Of a stretch of DNA of 64,000 nt, positions 25,710 through 34,354 are shown one piece after another. A program made the position numbers and the translations under genes. Numbering within the stretch: the first letter of the stretch is position 1; the number at the start of each line of letters is the position of its first letter. The stretch spans positions 62,001 to 126,000 of the forward strand of contig CAMVCB010000001.1 of the NCBI GenBank assembly GCA_947165895.1, given 5' to 3'. Origin of the DNA: an uncultured Treponema sp. (lineage in GTDB: Bacteria > Spirochaetota > Spirochaetia > Treponematales > Treponemataceae). The notes beneath the pieces are model-generated. The model saw nothing but the letters and a program-made list of their open reading frames with translations. It ran no database searches and was not told the origin of the DNA.

Positions 25710-26665
25710 TTACCCCTGTTTACAATACTGAAAAATATCTTTTAAAATGTCTCAACTCTATCAAAAATCAGACATTTAAAGATTTTGAGGTCATTTTAAT
25801 AGATGATGGTTCAAAAGATGCATCTCCAGCTATTCTTGACGAATTTGCAAAAACTGACGCTCGCTTTAAGGTTTTTCATAAAAAAAATGAAGGTGTTACA
25901 AAAGCAAGAAAAGATGGAATCGAATATGCAACCGGCACATATATTGCATGGGTAGACAGTGATGACTGGATTGAAGAAAATCATCTTGAACAACTTTACA
26001 ATGCAATAACAGCAAATAATGCAGATATATGTGTATGTAATTTTGTAAAAGAAGATAAAACAGGGTGTACAAAATATGAAGAAATAATCAGCAATCTGTC
26101 AAATCCGCTTTCGAATCTAATAGAGCAATGTAGTTGCAGAGGTTGTCTTTGGACAAAATTAATTAAGAAATCTTTATTCGACAATAGCAATGTATTTCCT
26201 CCAGATGGCATCAACTGCTGGGAAGATGTTATTATCTCTGCCAATCTGTACAATCTTTCAAAAAGTACAGTTCATATTCCTATTTACACTTATCACGTAA
26301 ATGACTTGAATGAATCTTCAATCACAAGAAACAAAAAAAACGCAGAAATTAATATGACAGATAAGATAAATGTTATAAAATATTTTGAAAATAATGAGCG
26401 ATTCAAGAATCTTGATTTATCTTATTTAAAATATAATGCGAAGTTTTTTATCCTTTTAGACTGTTTTATGACACAAAAGAAAATCCCTGAAGATTTTTAC
26501 AATCTCTTTGGAGAAAAAAACAACTACAAAATCTTAATAACAGTGTTAAAGGATGAGCAAGTTTCTTTTGGCCCTAGATTTATAGAACTTTTCTTAATTC
26601 TGGCAAATATTCAATTTTTAGCAAAACCTTTACATTATTTACTTGCCAATTTAAGACAAAAATGA
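25691..26665 (+). CDS. Glycosyltransferase family 2
   Basis: GT-A glycosyltransferase of 324 aa. It starts ISVITPVYNTEKYLLKCLNS, with LIDDGSKDASP and the metal motif WVDSDDWIEENH near residues 88-100. The start at 25691 lies inside the end of the preceding GT2 gene, so translation is probably coupled. It resembles the following GT2 gene in layout (same WVDSDDW-like motif and a later CWEDVI/VGEDVI region), which suggests related acceptors. Confidence 0.87.
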   Translation: MPEISVITPVYNTEKYLLKCLNSIKNQTFKDFEVILIDDGSKDASPAILDEFAKTDARFKVFHKKNEGVTKARKDGIEYATGTYIAWVDSDDWIEENHLEQLYNAITANNADICVCNFVKEDKTGCTKYEEIISNLSNPLSNLIEQCSCRGCLWTKLIKKSLFDNSNVFPPDGINCWEDVIISANLYNLSKSTVHIPIYTYHVNDLNESSITRNKKNAEINMTDKINVIKYFENNERFKNLDLSYLKYNAKFFILLDCFMTQKKIPEDFYNLFGEKNNYKILITVLKDEQVSFGPRFIELFLILANIQFLAKPLHYLLANLRQK

Positions 26666-26689
26666 AAAATAAAATATAAGGATTAACAA

Positions 26690-27637
26690 ATGCTTCCATT
26701 AATTTCAGTTTGCATACCAGTATATAATACATCTAATTATCTTGAACAATGCTTAGAATCATTATTCAATCAAACAATAGCTGACAAATGTGAATTTATA
26801 ATCGTAAATGATTGTTCAACAGATAACTCAAGTGAAATATTAACAAAAAAAGTCAGCGAATATAAAAAACTGTCAATAAAAATTATTAATCACGAAAAAA
26901 ACAAAGGGCTAGCTGCTGCAAGAAATACAGCGTTAGATGCTGCTACAGGAAAGTACTGTATAAATATAGACAGTGACGATTGGATAGATTCAAATTATAT
27001 AGAAACATTAGTTACTTGTGCAGAAAAAGACGAAGCAGATTTAGTAAACTGCTGTTTTAAATTTTTACCAGACAAAAATTATGATTATATAAAAGGCATT
27101 CTAAAAAATGATTTTCCTGTAACAATTTGGACTCGTCTAATAAAAAGAGACTTATTCATAAATAACAATTTTAGATGGGTAGATGGAATAAATGTCGGTG
27201 AAGATGTAATAATTTCATGTAAGCTTTTTCATTACGCAAAAAAAATCGTTTGTCTGAATACAGAAGGCTACCACTATCGGACAAACATTGGTTTTGCAAC
27301 AAAGTTAAAAAAACTCAAATGGTGTGAACAGAAGAAAAAAGAATTTTCCGAATTAGAAAATTTCTTTAGCAAAAAAAATATTTTAGAAAAATATAAAGAG
27401 ATTCTTAATCAAAAAAAAGCAGAAGTAAAATTTGATTATATTAAATATAATTCTGTTTTTTCATTAAAAAAATACAAAGACTTTTATCCTGAGCAGAAAC
27501 TTCAGATACTTCTTGAAAAAAGGCCAGACTTCAATAATCAAAAAACCAAACTTTTCATAAAACTGATTGATAAAGGGTGTTTTATAAGAGCAAACTTCTT
27601 AATTTTATTGTATAAAGTATTTGCAAAAAATAAATAA
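26690..27637 (+). CDS. Glycosyltransferase family 2
   Basis: GT-A glycosyltransferase of 315 aa with SVCIPVYNTSNYLEQCLESL, FIIVNDCSTDNSSE and the metal motif NIDSDDWIDSNY. GLAAARNTALDAATGKY lies between. It is lysine-rich and A/T-rich. AAGG precedes the ATG 25 bp after the previous gene. It ends the first low-G+C glycosyltransferase run; a 74-bp gap follows before the AAA-ATPase gene. Confidence 0.87.
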   Translation: MLPLISVCIPVYNTSNYLEQCLESLFNQTIADKCEFIIVNDCSTDNSSEILTKKVSEYKKLSIKIINHEKNKGLAAARNTALDAATGKYCINIDSDDWIDSNYIETLVTCAEKDEADLVNCCFKFLPDKNYDYIKGILKNDFPVTIWTRLIKRDLFINNNFRWVDGINVGEDVIISCKLFHYAKKIVCLNTEGYHYRTNIGFATKLKKLKWCEQKKKEFSELENFFSKKNILEKYKEILNQKKAEVKFDYIKYNSVFSLKKYKDFYPEQKLQILLEKRPDFNNQKTKLFIKLIDKGCFIRANFLILLYKVFAKNK

Positions 27638-27711
27638 CTTCAAATTGTGATAATAATATGCATTTTTCACAAAAATAGACAACCATCTTCATATATGTTA
27701 ATATTTAAGTA

Positions 27712-29271
27712 ATGAAAAAAAATCTTGCCCTACCTATTGGGATACAAAGTTTCAAAGAAATCCGCACAAATAATTATCTTTATATCGATAAAACAGAACA
27801 GATATTTAATCTGATTGAAAGCGGCAAGGTATATTTTCTTTCACGTCCACGAAGATTTGGAAAAAGTCTTTTGGTTTCAACAATGGATGCTTTTTTTTCA
27901 GGTAAAAAAGACTTATTTTCAGGCTTAAAAATAGAAAAATTAAAAAAAGATTGGAAATCTTATCCGGTTTTTTATTTTGATTTTGGCGGCAAAGAATATA
28001 AAACCCGCAAAGACCTTGAAGAAAAGCTTTTCAACATTCTTGAAAATATTAAATCAAAATATGAGCTTTCAACATCGCAAACTGTACCTGAACTCATTTT
28101 CAGTGAATTAATAAAATCAGCTTCTGAAAAATACGGTAAAAATGTTGTTGTACTTGTTGATGAATACGACAAAGCTCTGCTTGAAACAGTTGAAAACAAA
28201 ACTGAAAATGAGGACTGCAGGAGTCTTTTAAGGGGCTTTTTCGGTGTCCTAAAACCCTGTGATGCTTATCTTAAGTTTGTTTTTATTACTGGCGTTACAA
28301 AATTTTCAAAAGTCAGCATTTTCAGTGACCTGAATCAGCTTAATGATATTTCTTTGAGTACATCAGCGCAGGATATATGCGGTATTACACAAACAGAATT
28401 AGAAAATTATTTCTCTGATGAAATAAAAGCATTAGCTTGTGAAAATGCAATCACAGAAGAAGAATGCCTGAAAGCTCTAAAAGATAAATATGACGGATAT
28501 CATTTTTCAAAAGAGCTTGTTGATGTATATAATCCATATAGCATTTTAAAAACCTTCAGCGATAGATTCTTTGGAACTTACTGGTTTGAAACCGGGACTC
28601 CGACATTTTTAATAAAGCAGCTGGAACATAATAATTACGATTTATATAATTTTTCAGATGGTGTTGAATACAGCATTCCAACTCTTATGAACAAAAGCGA
28701 TGCAGATTTTGATATCGTTCAGTTATTATATCAGACTGGATATATCACAATAAAAGAGTGGAACAAAGAATTAAACACCTTTATTTTAAAGTATCCGAAT
28801 CACGAAGTTGAATACAGCTTCCTTTCAATTTTAATGCCTTCTTTTCTTAAACAAAATCAAAGAACTTCAGATTTCTGGATAAGGGAATTTTATAAAGATA
28901 TAAAAGACGGGAATGTAGATTCCTTTATGACCAGGCTGAAATCAATTGTTGCATCAGTTCCCTATTCCACAGATAAACGTCCCTGCGAGCATGATTTTCA
29001 GATCACAATTTATTTGATTTTCACTCTTTTAGGACAGTTCACCTCTGCAGAAAGTTATACGAATAAAGGCAGAATTGACTGTGTAGTAGAAACATCAGAT
29101 ATTGTTTACATTTTTGAATTTAAAGTGAATGAAACAGCACAAGACGCCTTAAATCAGATTGTATATAAAAAATATGATGAAAAATTTTTATCAGCTAAAA
29201 AGAAAATTATTAAAATTGGCGTAAGTTTTGACAGTAATACAAAAACCCTTAGTGACTGGAAATATAATTAA
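27712..29271 (+). CDS. AAA-ATPase-like protein with C-terminal PD-(D/E)XK nuclease domain
   Basis: Predicted ATPase of 519 aa of the AAA-ATPase_like / DUF1703 family, which is found in many copies in gut anaerobes. The N-terminus LPIGIQSFKEIRTNNYLYID and the variant P-loop FLSRPRRFGKSLLVST lie in residues 5-50, and VVVLVDEYDKAL is Walker B near 150. The C-terminus carries the nuclease-like GRIDCVVETSDIVYIFEFK. Its function is not established; family members are suspected mobile or defence elements. It interrupts the glycosyltransferase series and has a higher G+C than the genes before it, suggesting separate insertion. Confidence 0.85.
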   Translation: MKKNLALPIGIQSFKEIRTNNYLYIDKTEQIFNLIESGKVYFLSRPRRFGKSLLVSTMDAFFSGKKDLFSGLKIEKLKKDWKSYPVFYFDFGGKEYKTRKDLEEKLFNILENIKSKYELSTSQTVPELIFSELIKSASEKYGKNVVVLVDEYDKALLETVENKTENEDCRSLLRGFFGVLKPCDAYLKFVFITGVTKFSKVSIFSDLNQLNDISLSTSAQDICGITQTELENYFSDEIKALACENAITEEECLKALKDKYDGYHFSKELVDVYNPYSILKTFSDRFFGTYWFETGTPTFLIKQLEHNNYDLYNFSDGVEYSIPTLMNKSDADFDIVQLLYQTGYITIKEWNKELNTFILKYPNHEVEYSFLSILMPSFLKQNQRTSDFWIREFYKDIKDGNVDSFMTRLKSIVASVPYSTDKRPCEHDFQITIYLIFTLLGQFTSAESYTNKGRIDCVVETSDIVYIFEFKVNETAQDALNQIVYKKYDEKFLSAKKKIIKIGVSFDSNTKTLSDWKYN

Positions 29272-29295
29272 TATCAAGGAAATTTTATCTTCATT

Positions 29296-30126
29296 ATGAT
29301 AATCACACGTATTTTTCGCCGCATAATAACAGAATTCTCAAACACACTTCCAATCCAGAAGCCATCAGAAACAGCAGCTGGTGTAATTATATCCCTTACC
29401 TCCTATCCAGCCCGACTACCGCAGCTTCATATAGTAATCCGTTCACTTCTTAAGCAGAGGGTCTCACCGGAAAAAATCATTCTGTATTTAGGAACAGATA
29501 CAAAAGAGGCTGATATTCCTCTCAAGCTAAAAAAGCTGACAAAACACAATTTTGAAATCCGCACTGGCTACGAAGATTTGAAACCACATAAGAAGTATTT
29601 TTTTGCAATGCAGGAGTTTCCAAATCACACAATTATCACAGTTGATGACGATTTGATTTACGACAGGAATCTTGTTAAAAACCTGACTGCCTGTACAAAG
29701 AACAATCCGGGCTGTGTATGTGCCCGCCGTGTAAATCTTATTACAAAAGATGAAAATGGAAATCTAAATCCTTACTCAAAGTGGAAATGGGAATACCGCG
29801 GACTGACAGAACCATCTCACTCATTGATTGCAACAGGCTGTGGTGGTATTCTTTACCCTCCACATATTTTACCTCCAGAAACTTTTGATACAGCTGCCAT
29901 AAAAGAACATTGTCTGAATACAGATGATATCTGGCTGAAATTTATGGAACTTAAAAATAATATAAAGGTTGTTTTTTCAAATAATAAGGTTGTTCACCCG
30001 CTTACACTGCGCCATACACAGGAATCGGGGCTTTTACAGACTAATACAGCCGGAGAAAACCGAAATGATATTAATATAAAAAAGATGCAGGAGTTTACGG
30101 GGATAAAGCTGGAGGAGTATTTATGA
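29296..30126 (+). CDS. Putative glycosyltransferase with a VDDDL motif
   Basis: Protein of 276 aa with the start VIISLTSYPARLPQLHIVIR and the donor-site motif TIITVDDDLIYDRNLV near residue 115, which is the D-D-D metal-binding form of GT-A enzymes. GCGGILYPPHILP and the later NTDDIWLKFMEL resemble family members annotated only as glycosyltransferases. Donor and acceptor are unknown. Its stop overlaps the start of the following DUF3990 gene by four bases (ATGA), an odd coupling of a glycan gene to a toxin-like gene. Confidence 0.75.
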   Translation: MIITRIFRRIITEFSNTLPIQKPSETAAGVIISLTSYPARLPQLHIVIRSLLKQRVSPEKIILYLGTDTKEADIPLKLKKLTKHNFEIRTGYEDLKPHKKYFFAMQEFPNHTIITVDDDLIYDRNLVKNLTACTKNNPGCVCARRVNLITKDENGNLNPYSKWKWEYRGLTEPSHSLIATGCGGILYPPHILPPETFDTAAIKEHCLNTDDIWLKFMELKNNIKVVFSNNKVVHPLTLRHTQESGLLQTNTAGENRNDINIKKMQEFTGIKLEEYL

Positions 30127-30755
30127 CACAAAACATTATTCACCTTTACCACGGCAGCAAAAATGGTCTCAAGGGAAAAATCCAGCCATTAAGCCGCGAC
30201 TTGTGTGACTTTGGAAAAGGTTTCTATATGGGATCAGAGTCAACTCAACCACAGACACTTATCTGCAACTACGAAAATGCAACTATGTACGAAATCCAAC
30301 TCAATACAACAAATCTCATCATAAAAGATATTCCGTTGAATCTTGACTGGGCACTTTTTGTTGCATTCAATCGCGGACGACTTACAAAAGAACTATCACC
30401 TACGCTTTATCAAAAATACGATGCATATAAAAAGGGTGTTGATATTTTCAAAGGTTTTATTGCAAATGACAGGATGTTTGTTGTTTTGGACCGCTTTTTT
30501 GACGGAGAAATAACCGATAAGGCTTTAGTTGAATGTCTTTCCGCCTTAAAACTCGGGCAGCAATATGTAGCGATAACACAAAAAGCTTGTGATGCAATTT
30601 CAATTATAAGTGAAAAAAAACTTTCTGATGATGAAAAGAAACGTCTTATTTCTCAGAGTGAAGAAAACAGAAAGCTTGGAATTTCACTTGCAAACGACAT
30701 ATGCCGACAATATCGTAGAGAAGGAAGATATTTTGATGAAATCATTGCAGAATAA
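30123..30755 (+). CDS. DUF3990 ADP-ribosyltransferase-like protein, possible toxin
   Basis: Protein of 210 aa with the hallmark start IIHLYHGSKNGLKGKIQP and CDFGKGFYMGSE, which I assign to DUF3990, a family thought to share the ADP-ribosyltransferase fold (the H-G and F-Y-x-G positions fit NAD binding). Members are often found with small partner genes and suspected to be toxins. The start overlaps the previous stop by four bases, and the following small gene starts inside this one. Toxin activity is an inference. Confidence 0.72.
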   Translation: MTQNIIHLYHGSKNGLKGKIQPLSRDLCDFGKGFYMGSESTQPQTLICNYENATMYEIQLNTTNLIIKDIPLNLDWALFVAFNRGRLTKELSPTLYQKYDAYKKGVDIFKGFIANDRMFVVLDRFFDGEITDKALVECLSALKLGQQYVAITQKACDAISIISEKKLSDDEKKRLISQSEENRKLGISLANDICRQYRREGRYFDEIIAE

Positions 30756-31173
30756 AGTTTTACACAATCTATCGGCTTTTGAACGACAGTTATGCTCTGT
30801 ACAGGGAAAGATGTTTGAACTTTCTGCAAAAAAAAATCTTTCCAGCAAGGAATTTATCGATTTTTATATGCAGAGCAATACAGCTAGTTTTTTTGATTTG
30901 CCCTATGACAGAACACAATGGCTGGGAGAAGAAAATCTTCTGCAGGATGTACTTGATGAAAAATCAGATTTACCATCTGGCAATATTTTCAGCACTGAAG
31001 CTCTTTTCTGGATTGGTTACACCTACCGCTACTGGCATTTTCTTACAGGGCAGGCAAGCAAAGAAATATCACAAATCTGCACTGGTGAAACTATGAATGC
31101 CCTCTACCCGGCTTATCATACGCTTGATTGTACAATGGCAATTGAAAGAATATTGGAAAGCAATGTAAATTAG
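30736..31173 (+). CDS. Small partner of the DUF3990 protein, possible antitoxin
   Basis: Protein of 145 aa, family not recognised. Start at 30736 is chosen over 30610 because GAAGGAAG precedes it, and because the longer reading runs through the DUF3990 gene in another frame. It overlaps DUF3990 by 20 bases, as in many toxin-antitoxin pairs. Visible features are an N-terminal helical segment, a central acidic stretch and an aromatic run (EALFWIGYTYRYWHFLTG). No DNA-binding motif was seen. Confidence 0.65.
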   Translation: MKSLQNKVLHNLSAFERQLCSVQGKMFELSAKKNLSSKEFIDFYMQSNTASFFDLPYDRTQWLGEENLLQDVLDEKSDLPSGNIFSTEALFWIGYTYRYWHFLTGQASKEISQICTGETMNALYPAYHTLDCTMAIERILESNVN

Positions 31174-31176
31174 TTC

Positions 31177-31220
31177 AGTAACTTTAGTTATTGTTAGAGT
31201 AACTTTAGTTATGTTATAAT
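31177..31220 (+). promoter_or_regulatory. Promoter of ugd with two tandem dyad operators
   Basis: TTGTTA at 31191-31196, an 18-bp spacer, and TATAAT at 31215-31220. The 15-mer AGTAACTTTAGTTAT occurs twice, at 31177-31191 and 31198-31212, exactly 21 bp apart; each holds the dyad TAACT-TT-AGTTA. The expected transcription start is about 31227, the ATG of ugd, and no ribosome binding site is present. Confidence 0.65.
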
Positions 31221-31226
31221 TATAAT

Positions 31227-32411
31227 ATGAAAATCACAGTAGCAGGAACAGGCTATGTAGGCCTTTCAATTTCGATTCTTCTGGCACAGCATAATGACGT
31301 AATTGCCTGTGACATAATGCAGAATAAGGTTGATTTAATAAACTCTAAAAAATCACCAATCGTTGATAAAGAAATTTCTGAATATCTGGAAACAAAACCG
31401 CTTAAACTTAGTGCAACCTGCGATGCAGAACTTGCTTATAAAAATCCGGATTTTGTTGTAATCGCCACTCCAACTAATTACGATTCTGAAAAAAACTTTT
31501 TTGATACATCTTCCATTGAAGCAGTCCTCGCTATTGTAGAAAAAAAATGCCCGGATACCACTGTTGTAATCAAATCTACAATTCCTGTCGGCTATACAGA
31601 AGGAATCTGTAAGAAATTTAAAATCAAAAACATCCTTTTCAGCCCAGAATTTTTGCGCGAAGGCCATGCCCTTTATGATAACCTCTACCCTAGCCGAATT
31701 GTTGTAAGTTACCCTAAAGACCGTCTGGAGCTTTCCGCAAAGGCCTGTGAGTTTGCAGAGCTTTTGCATCAGGGCGCAATCAAAAAGGAAGTCGAGATTC
31801 TCACTCCAAACTGCACCGAAGCCGAAGCCATCAAGCTTTTTGCAAATACATACCTTGCCCTCCGCGTAGCTTACTTCAACGAGCTGGACACCTATGCCGA
31901 AGTACGAGGCCTTAATACAAAGCAGATTATTCAGGGAATCAGCCTTGATCCTCGAATCGGTGACTTTTATAACAATCCTTCTTTCGGTTACGGCGGCTAC
32001 TGTCTTCCAAAAGACACAAAGCAACTTCTTGCAAACTTTAATTCTGTTCCTCAGAACCTGATTCAGGCAATTGTTGATTCAAACCGCACAAGAAAAGAAT
32101 TCATTGCCCACCAGATTCTTGCGTCAAAGCCAGAAACTGTCGGTATATACCGCTTAACAATGAAGGCAAACAGTGATAACTTCCGTCAGAGCTCAATTCA
32201 GGATATTATGAAGATTCTTCGCGGAGAAGGCGTTGAGGTTGTGATTTACGAGCCGACTCTTACTTCAGATGATTTTGAGCATTTCAAGGTAGAACACGAT
32301 TTGTCCGCTTTCAAGAAAAACTGCGACGTAATTCTTGCAAACCGCATGTCTGATGATTTAAGCGACTGCAAATCAAAAGTTTATACAAGGGATTTATTCA
32401 GCAGAGATTAA
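31227..32411 (+). CDS. ugd: UDP-glucose 6-dehydrogenase family enzyme
   Basis: NAD-dependent oxidation of UDP-glucose to UDP-glucuronate, 394 aa, cytoplasmic. The Rossmann motif VAGTGYVGLS lies at residues 4-13, FSPEFLREGHALYDNLYPSR is the middle signature, and the catalytic cysteine lies in FGYGGYCLPKDTK near 255. The sequence matches the short Ugd type. It is followed at 2 bp by a putative glucuronosyltransferase, so UDP-glucuronate is the likely product used locally. Promoter and dyad repeats upstream suggest dedicated control. Confidence 0.9.
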   Translation: MKITVAGTGYVGLSISILLAQHNDVIACDIMQNKVDLINSKKSPIVDKEISEYLETKPLKLSATCDAELAYKNPDFVVIATPTNYDSEKNFFDTSSIEAVLAIVEKKCPDTTVVIKSTIPVGYTEGICKKFKIKNILFSPEFLREGHALYDNLYPSRIVVSYPKDRLELSAKACEFAELLHQGAIKKEVEILTPNCTEAEAIKLFANTYLALRVAYFNELDTYAEVRGLNTKQIIQGISLDPRIGDFYNNPSFGYGGYCLPKDTKQLLANFNSVPQNLIQAIVDSNRTRKEFIAHQILASKPETVGIYRLTMKANSDNFRQSSIQDIMKILRGEGVEVVIYEPTLTSDDFEHFKVEHDLSAFKKNCDVILANRMSDDLSDCKSKVYTRDLFSRD

Positions 32412-32412
32412 C

Positions 32413-33582
32413 ATGCAGCTAAAAAAAATAACCTTCATAACAACCCACAACTGGGACACAAAAAGACAGGGCGGATTTCACAAATTTGCAGAAGCGGCAG
32501 CTGAAGCAGAAATCGAAACTGTATTTTTCTCCTTCCCCCGTCCCTACTACGGGCTTTTTATGAAGCGGGAACAGTTAAATAAAGCTGTTATCAGGGAACT
32601 AAAAAAAGGTAAAAATTATGATTTTTGCGGTCACAATATACTGAACGTTACCTTCCCAACTCTGCGACTGCCGGATTCTATCGGCCGTTTTCTTCCTGCA
32701 GGACTTATGAACTTTATGCTGACCCATTCCCTGGGCTCTTTCAAAGCATTTTGCAAAAAGTTTTTATCAGGCACAGACTGCTTTGTATTTGAATCCTGCG
32801 AAGGTGTTGCCTTTATCGACAGCCTGAAAAAATTATTTCCAACCGCAAAAATGATTTACCGTCCAAGCGACCCAATGGTTTACGCTTCAATTCCAGAACG
32901 AGTAAAAAAAATTGAACAGAACATTCTTTACAAGGCCGATTTATCGCTGATTGTTAATTCAGAAGGCCTTGATGCCTACAGAAAATCAGTTCCGGATTTT
33001 GATTCAAAAGTCCGATATCAGCTGCTTTCAAACGGAATTGATATAGACTCATACACAAAAACTTACCCCTGCCCCGAGCTACTTCAAAAACAGAATACAA
33101 TTCTCTACGTCGGTGCCTGGGAAGTTGAATGGGAGCTTTTGTTCAAGGCAGCCGCTGAAACGCCTGATTTCAACTACATTGTAGTTTGCCCAAACTATCC
33201 GCCTTCTGATATACAAAAACGCGCAGAGCAAACCTCAAATCTTTTTTACGTCCCAGGCATAAAACCTTCCGAAGTTCCAGCCTGGATTACAAATTGCGCT
33301 GTAGTTATGGTTCCCTACGTTACAGATTTTTACAAGGACAGACCTCTTGGCATAACTGCAAAATACTATCAGGCAATGGCAGCCCACAAGCCTATTGTTG
33401 CCTACTGTGACACGCCAAAACTGGCTGAAGCAGGTGCCGTAGTAACTTACACATATGATGATTTTATTGCGGCTGTGAAGGATGCAGTTGCAAATGGCTC
33501 AAAATCTTACAATTTTGACTTAAAAGAGCGCCGCTGGGATAAAATCTGCAAAGCGTTTCTAAGTTACTGTCTAAAGTCTTAA
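32413..33582 (+). CDS. GT-B glycosyltransferase, possibly a GumK-like glucuronosyltransferase
   Basis: Cytoplasmic or membrane-associated GT-B enzyme of 389 aa. The start ITFITTHNWDTKRQGGFHKF, the middle IYRPSDPMVY and LSNGIDIDSYT, and the C-terminal PLGITAKYYQAMAAHKPIVA match the general two-domain GT-B plan with a late acceptor-donor cleft. The resemblance to GumK (2-beta-glucuronyltransferase, family GT70) is suggested by the start and by the immediate upstream ugd, which would supply its donor. No direct proof of sugar specificity is visible. Confidence 0.65.
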   Translation: MQLKKITFITTHNWDTKRQGGFHKFAEAAAEAEIETVFFSFPRPYYGLFMKREQLNKAVIRELKKGKNYDFCGHNILNVTFPTLRLPDSIGRFLPAGLMNFMLTHSLGSFKAFCKKFLSGTDCFVFESCEGVAFIDSLKKLFPTAKMIYRPSDPMVYASIPERVKKIEQNILYKADLSLIVNSEGLDAYRKSVPDFDSKVRYQLLSNGIDIDSYTKTYPCPELLQKQNTILYVGAWEVEWELLFKAAAETPDFNYIVVCPNYPPSDIQKRAEQTSNLFYVPGIKPSEVPAWITNCAVVMVPYVTDFYKDRPLGITAKYYQAMAAHKPIVAYCDTPKLAEAGAVVTYTYDDFIAAVKDAVANGSKSYNFDLKERRWDKICKAFLSYCLKS

Positions 33583-33644
33583 AAAGTGGTATTAAATTAT
33601 TATGGACTTTTATTATCCATAAAAATATACTATATACAAAAATT

Positions 33645-34013
33645 ATGAAATCAAAACTATTTCCTTTTTTCTTAATGCACGCAGGATTTTTTCTCTATGC
33701 CTTCTACCCGGTACTTGGAAAAGCGGCATCAAAATATGACTTTTTAAGCTTTAATTACTGCGTCATTTACTGCATAATCATCGCACTTCTTTTTATATAT
33801 GCAGTCCTCTGGCAGCAGGTATTAAAAAGCTTCCGCCTCCCCATTGCAATCTGCAACAAGGCCGTAACAATCGTCTGGGGAATGTTTTTTAGCCGACTTA
33901 TTTTTGGCGAAGAAATCACACTCAAAAAAGTTTTGGGAGCCCTAATTATACTTTCAGGCATCATTCTTCTTTCAATCGCTGATAAAAAAACAGAAAATGG
34001 AGGACAAAAATGA
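33645..34013 (+). CDS. Small multidrug-resistance/EamA-type membrane protein, ArnE-like
   Basis: Four-helix integral membrane protein of 122 aa of the small drug/metabolite transporter type. The end FGEEITLKKVLGALIILSGI and LLSIADK matches the last helix of this family. It overlaps the next, similar gene by four bases (ATGA). ArnE and ArnF in enterobacteria are such a pair and form a flippase for undecaprenyl-phosphate-aminoarabinose; a similar heterodimer here would flip a polyprenyl-linked sugar. The sugar is not certain. Confidence 0.7.
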   Translation: MKSKLFPFFLMHAGFFLYAFYPVLGKAASKYDFLSFNYCVIYCIIIALLFIYAVLWQQVLKSFRLPIAICNKAVTIVWGMFFSRLIFGEEITLKKVLGALIILSGIILLSIADKKTENGGQK

Positions 34014-34345
34014 TTTTATTCGTTCTCTTTTTGATTTTTTCAAACTTTATTGGCGCGGTAAGCCAGGTTCTCTTAAAAAAATCAGCACTAGAAGAGCATA
34101 AAAGTTTTATTTTTGAATATCTGAACGTAAAAGTAATTCTAGCCTACGCACTATTTTTCTGCGCGGTTTTCATCGACTTATATGCACTAAAAGTTGTTCC
34201 TGTATCTTTTGTGCCGATTATCGAAGCATCAAGCTATATTTTTGCAATCATCCTAAGCAGGATTTTCTTTAAGGATAAGATTAACCTGCTTCAGTGTATA
34301 GCAATTGCACTGATTATTGCAGGAATCTGGGTGTATGTATCCTAA
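34010..34345 (+). CDS. Small multidrug-resistance/EamA-type membrane protein, ArnF-like
   Basis: Four-helix membrane protein of 111 aa. It starts ILFVLFLIFSNFIGAVSQVL, with a central LYALKVVPVSFVPIIEASSY and a last helix IALIIAGIWVYVS. The first helix, ending in LLKKSA, is typical of ArnE/ArnF-like proteins. Together with 33645-34013 it probably makes a heterodimer. It converges on an ArnC-like transferase encoded on the other strand just 9 bp away. Confidence 0.72.
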   Translation: MILFVLFLIFSNFIGAVSQVLLKKSALEEHKSFIFEYLNVKVILAYALFFCAVFIDLYALKVVPVSFVPIIEASSYIFAIILSRIFFKDKINLLQCIAIALIIAGIWVYVS

Positions 34346-34354
34346 CTGGTAAGT

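Noticed and set aside
31353..32024. A 223-codon minus-strand frame opposite ugd.
   Set aside because: Antisense to a strongly conserved enzyme and with no start signal.
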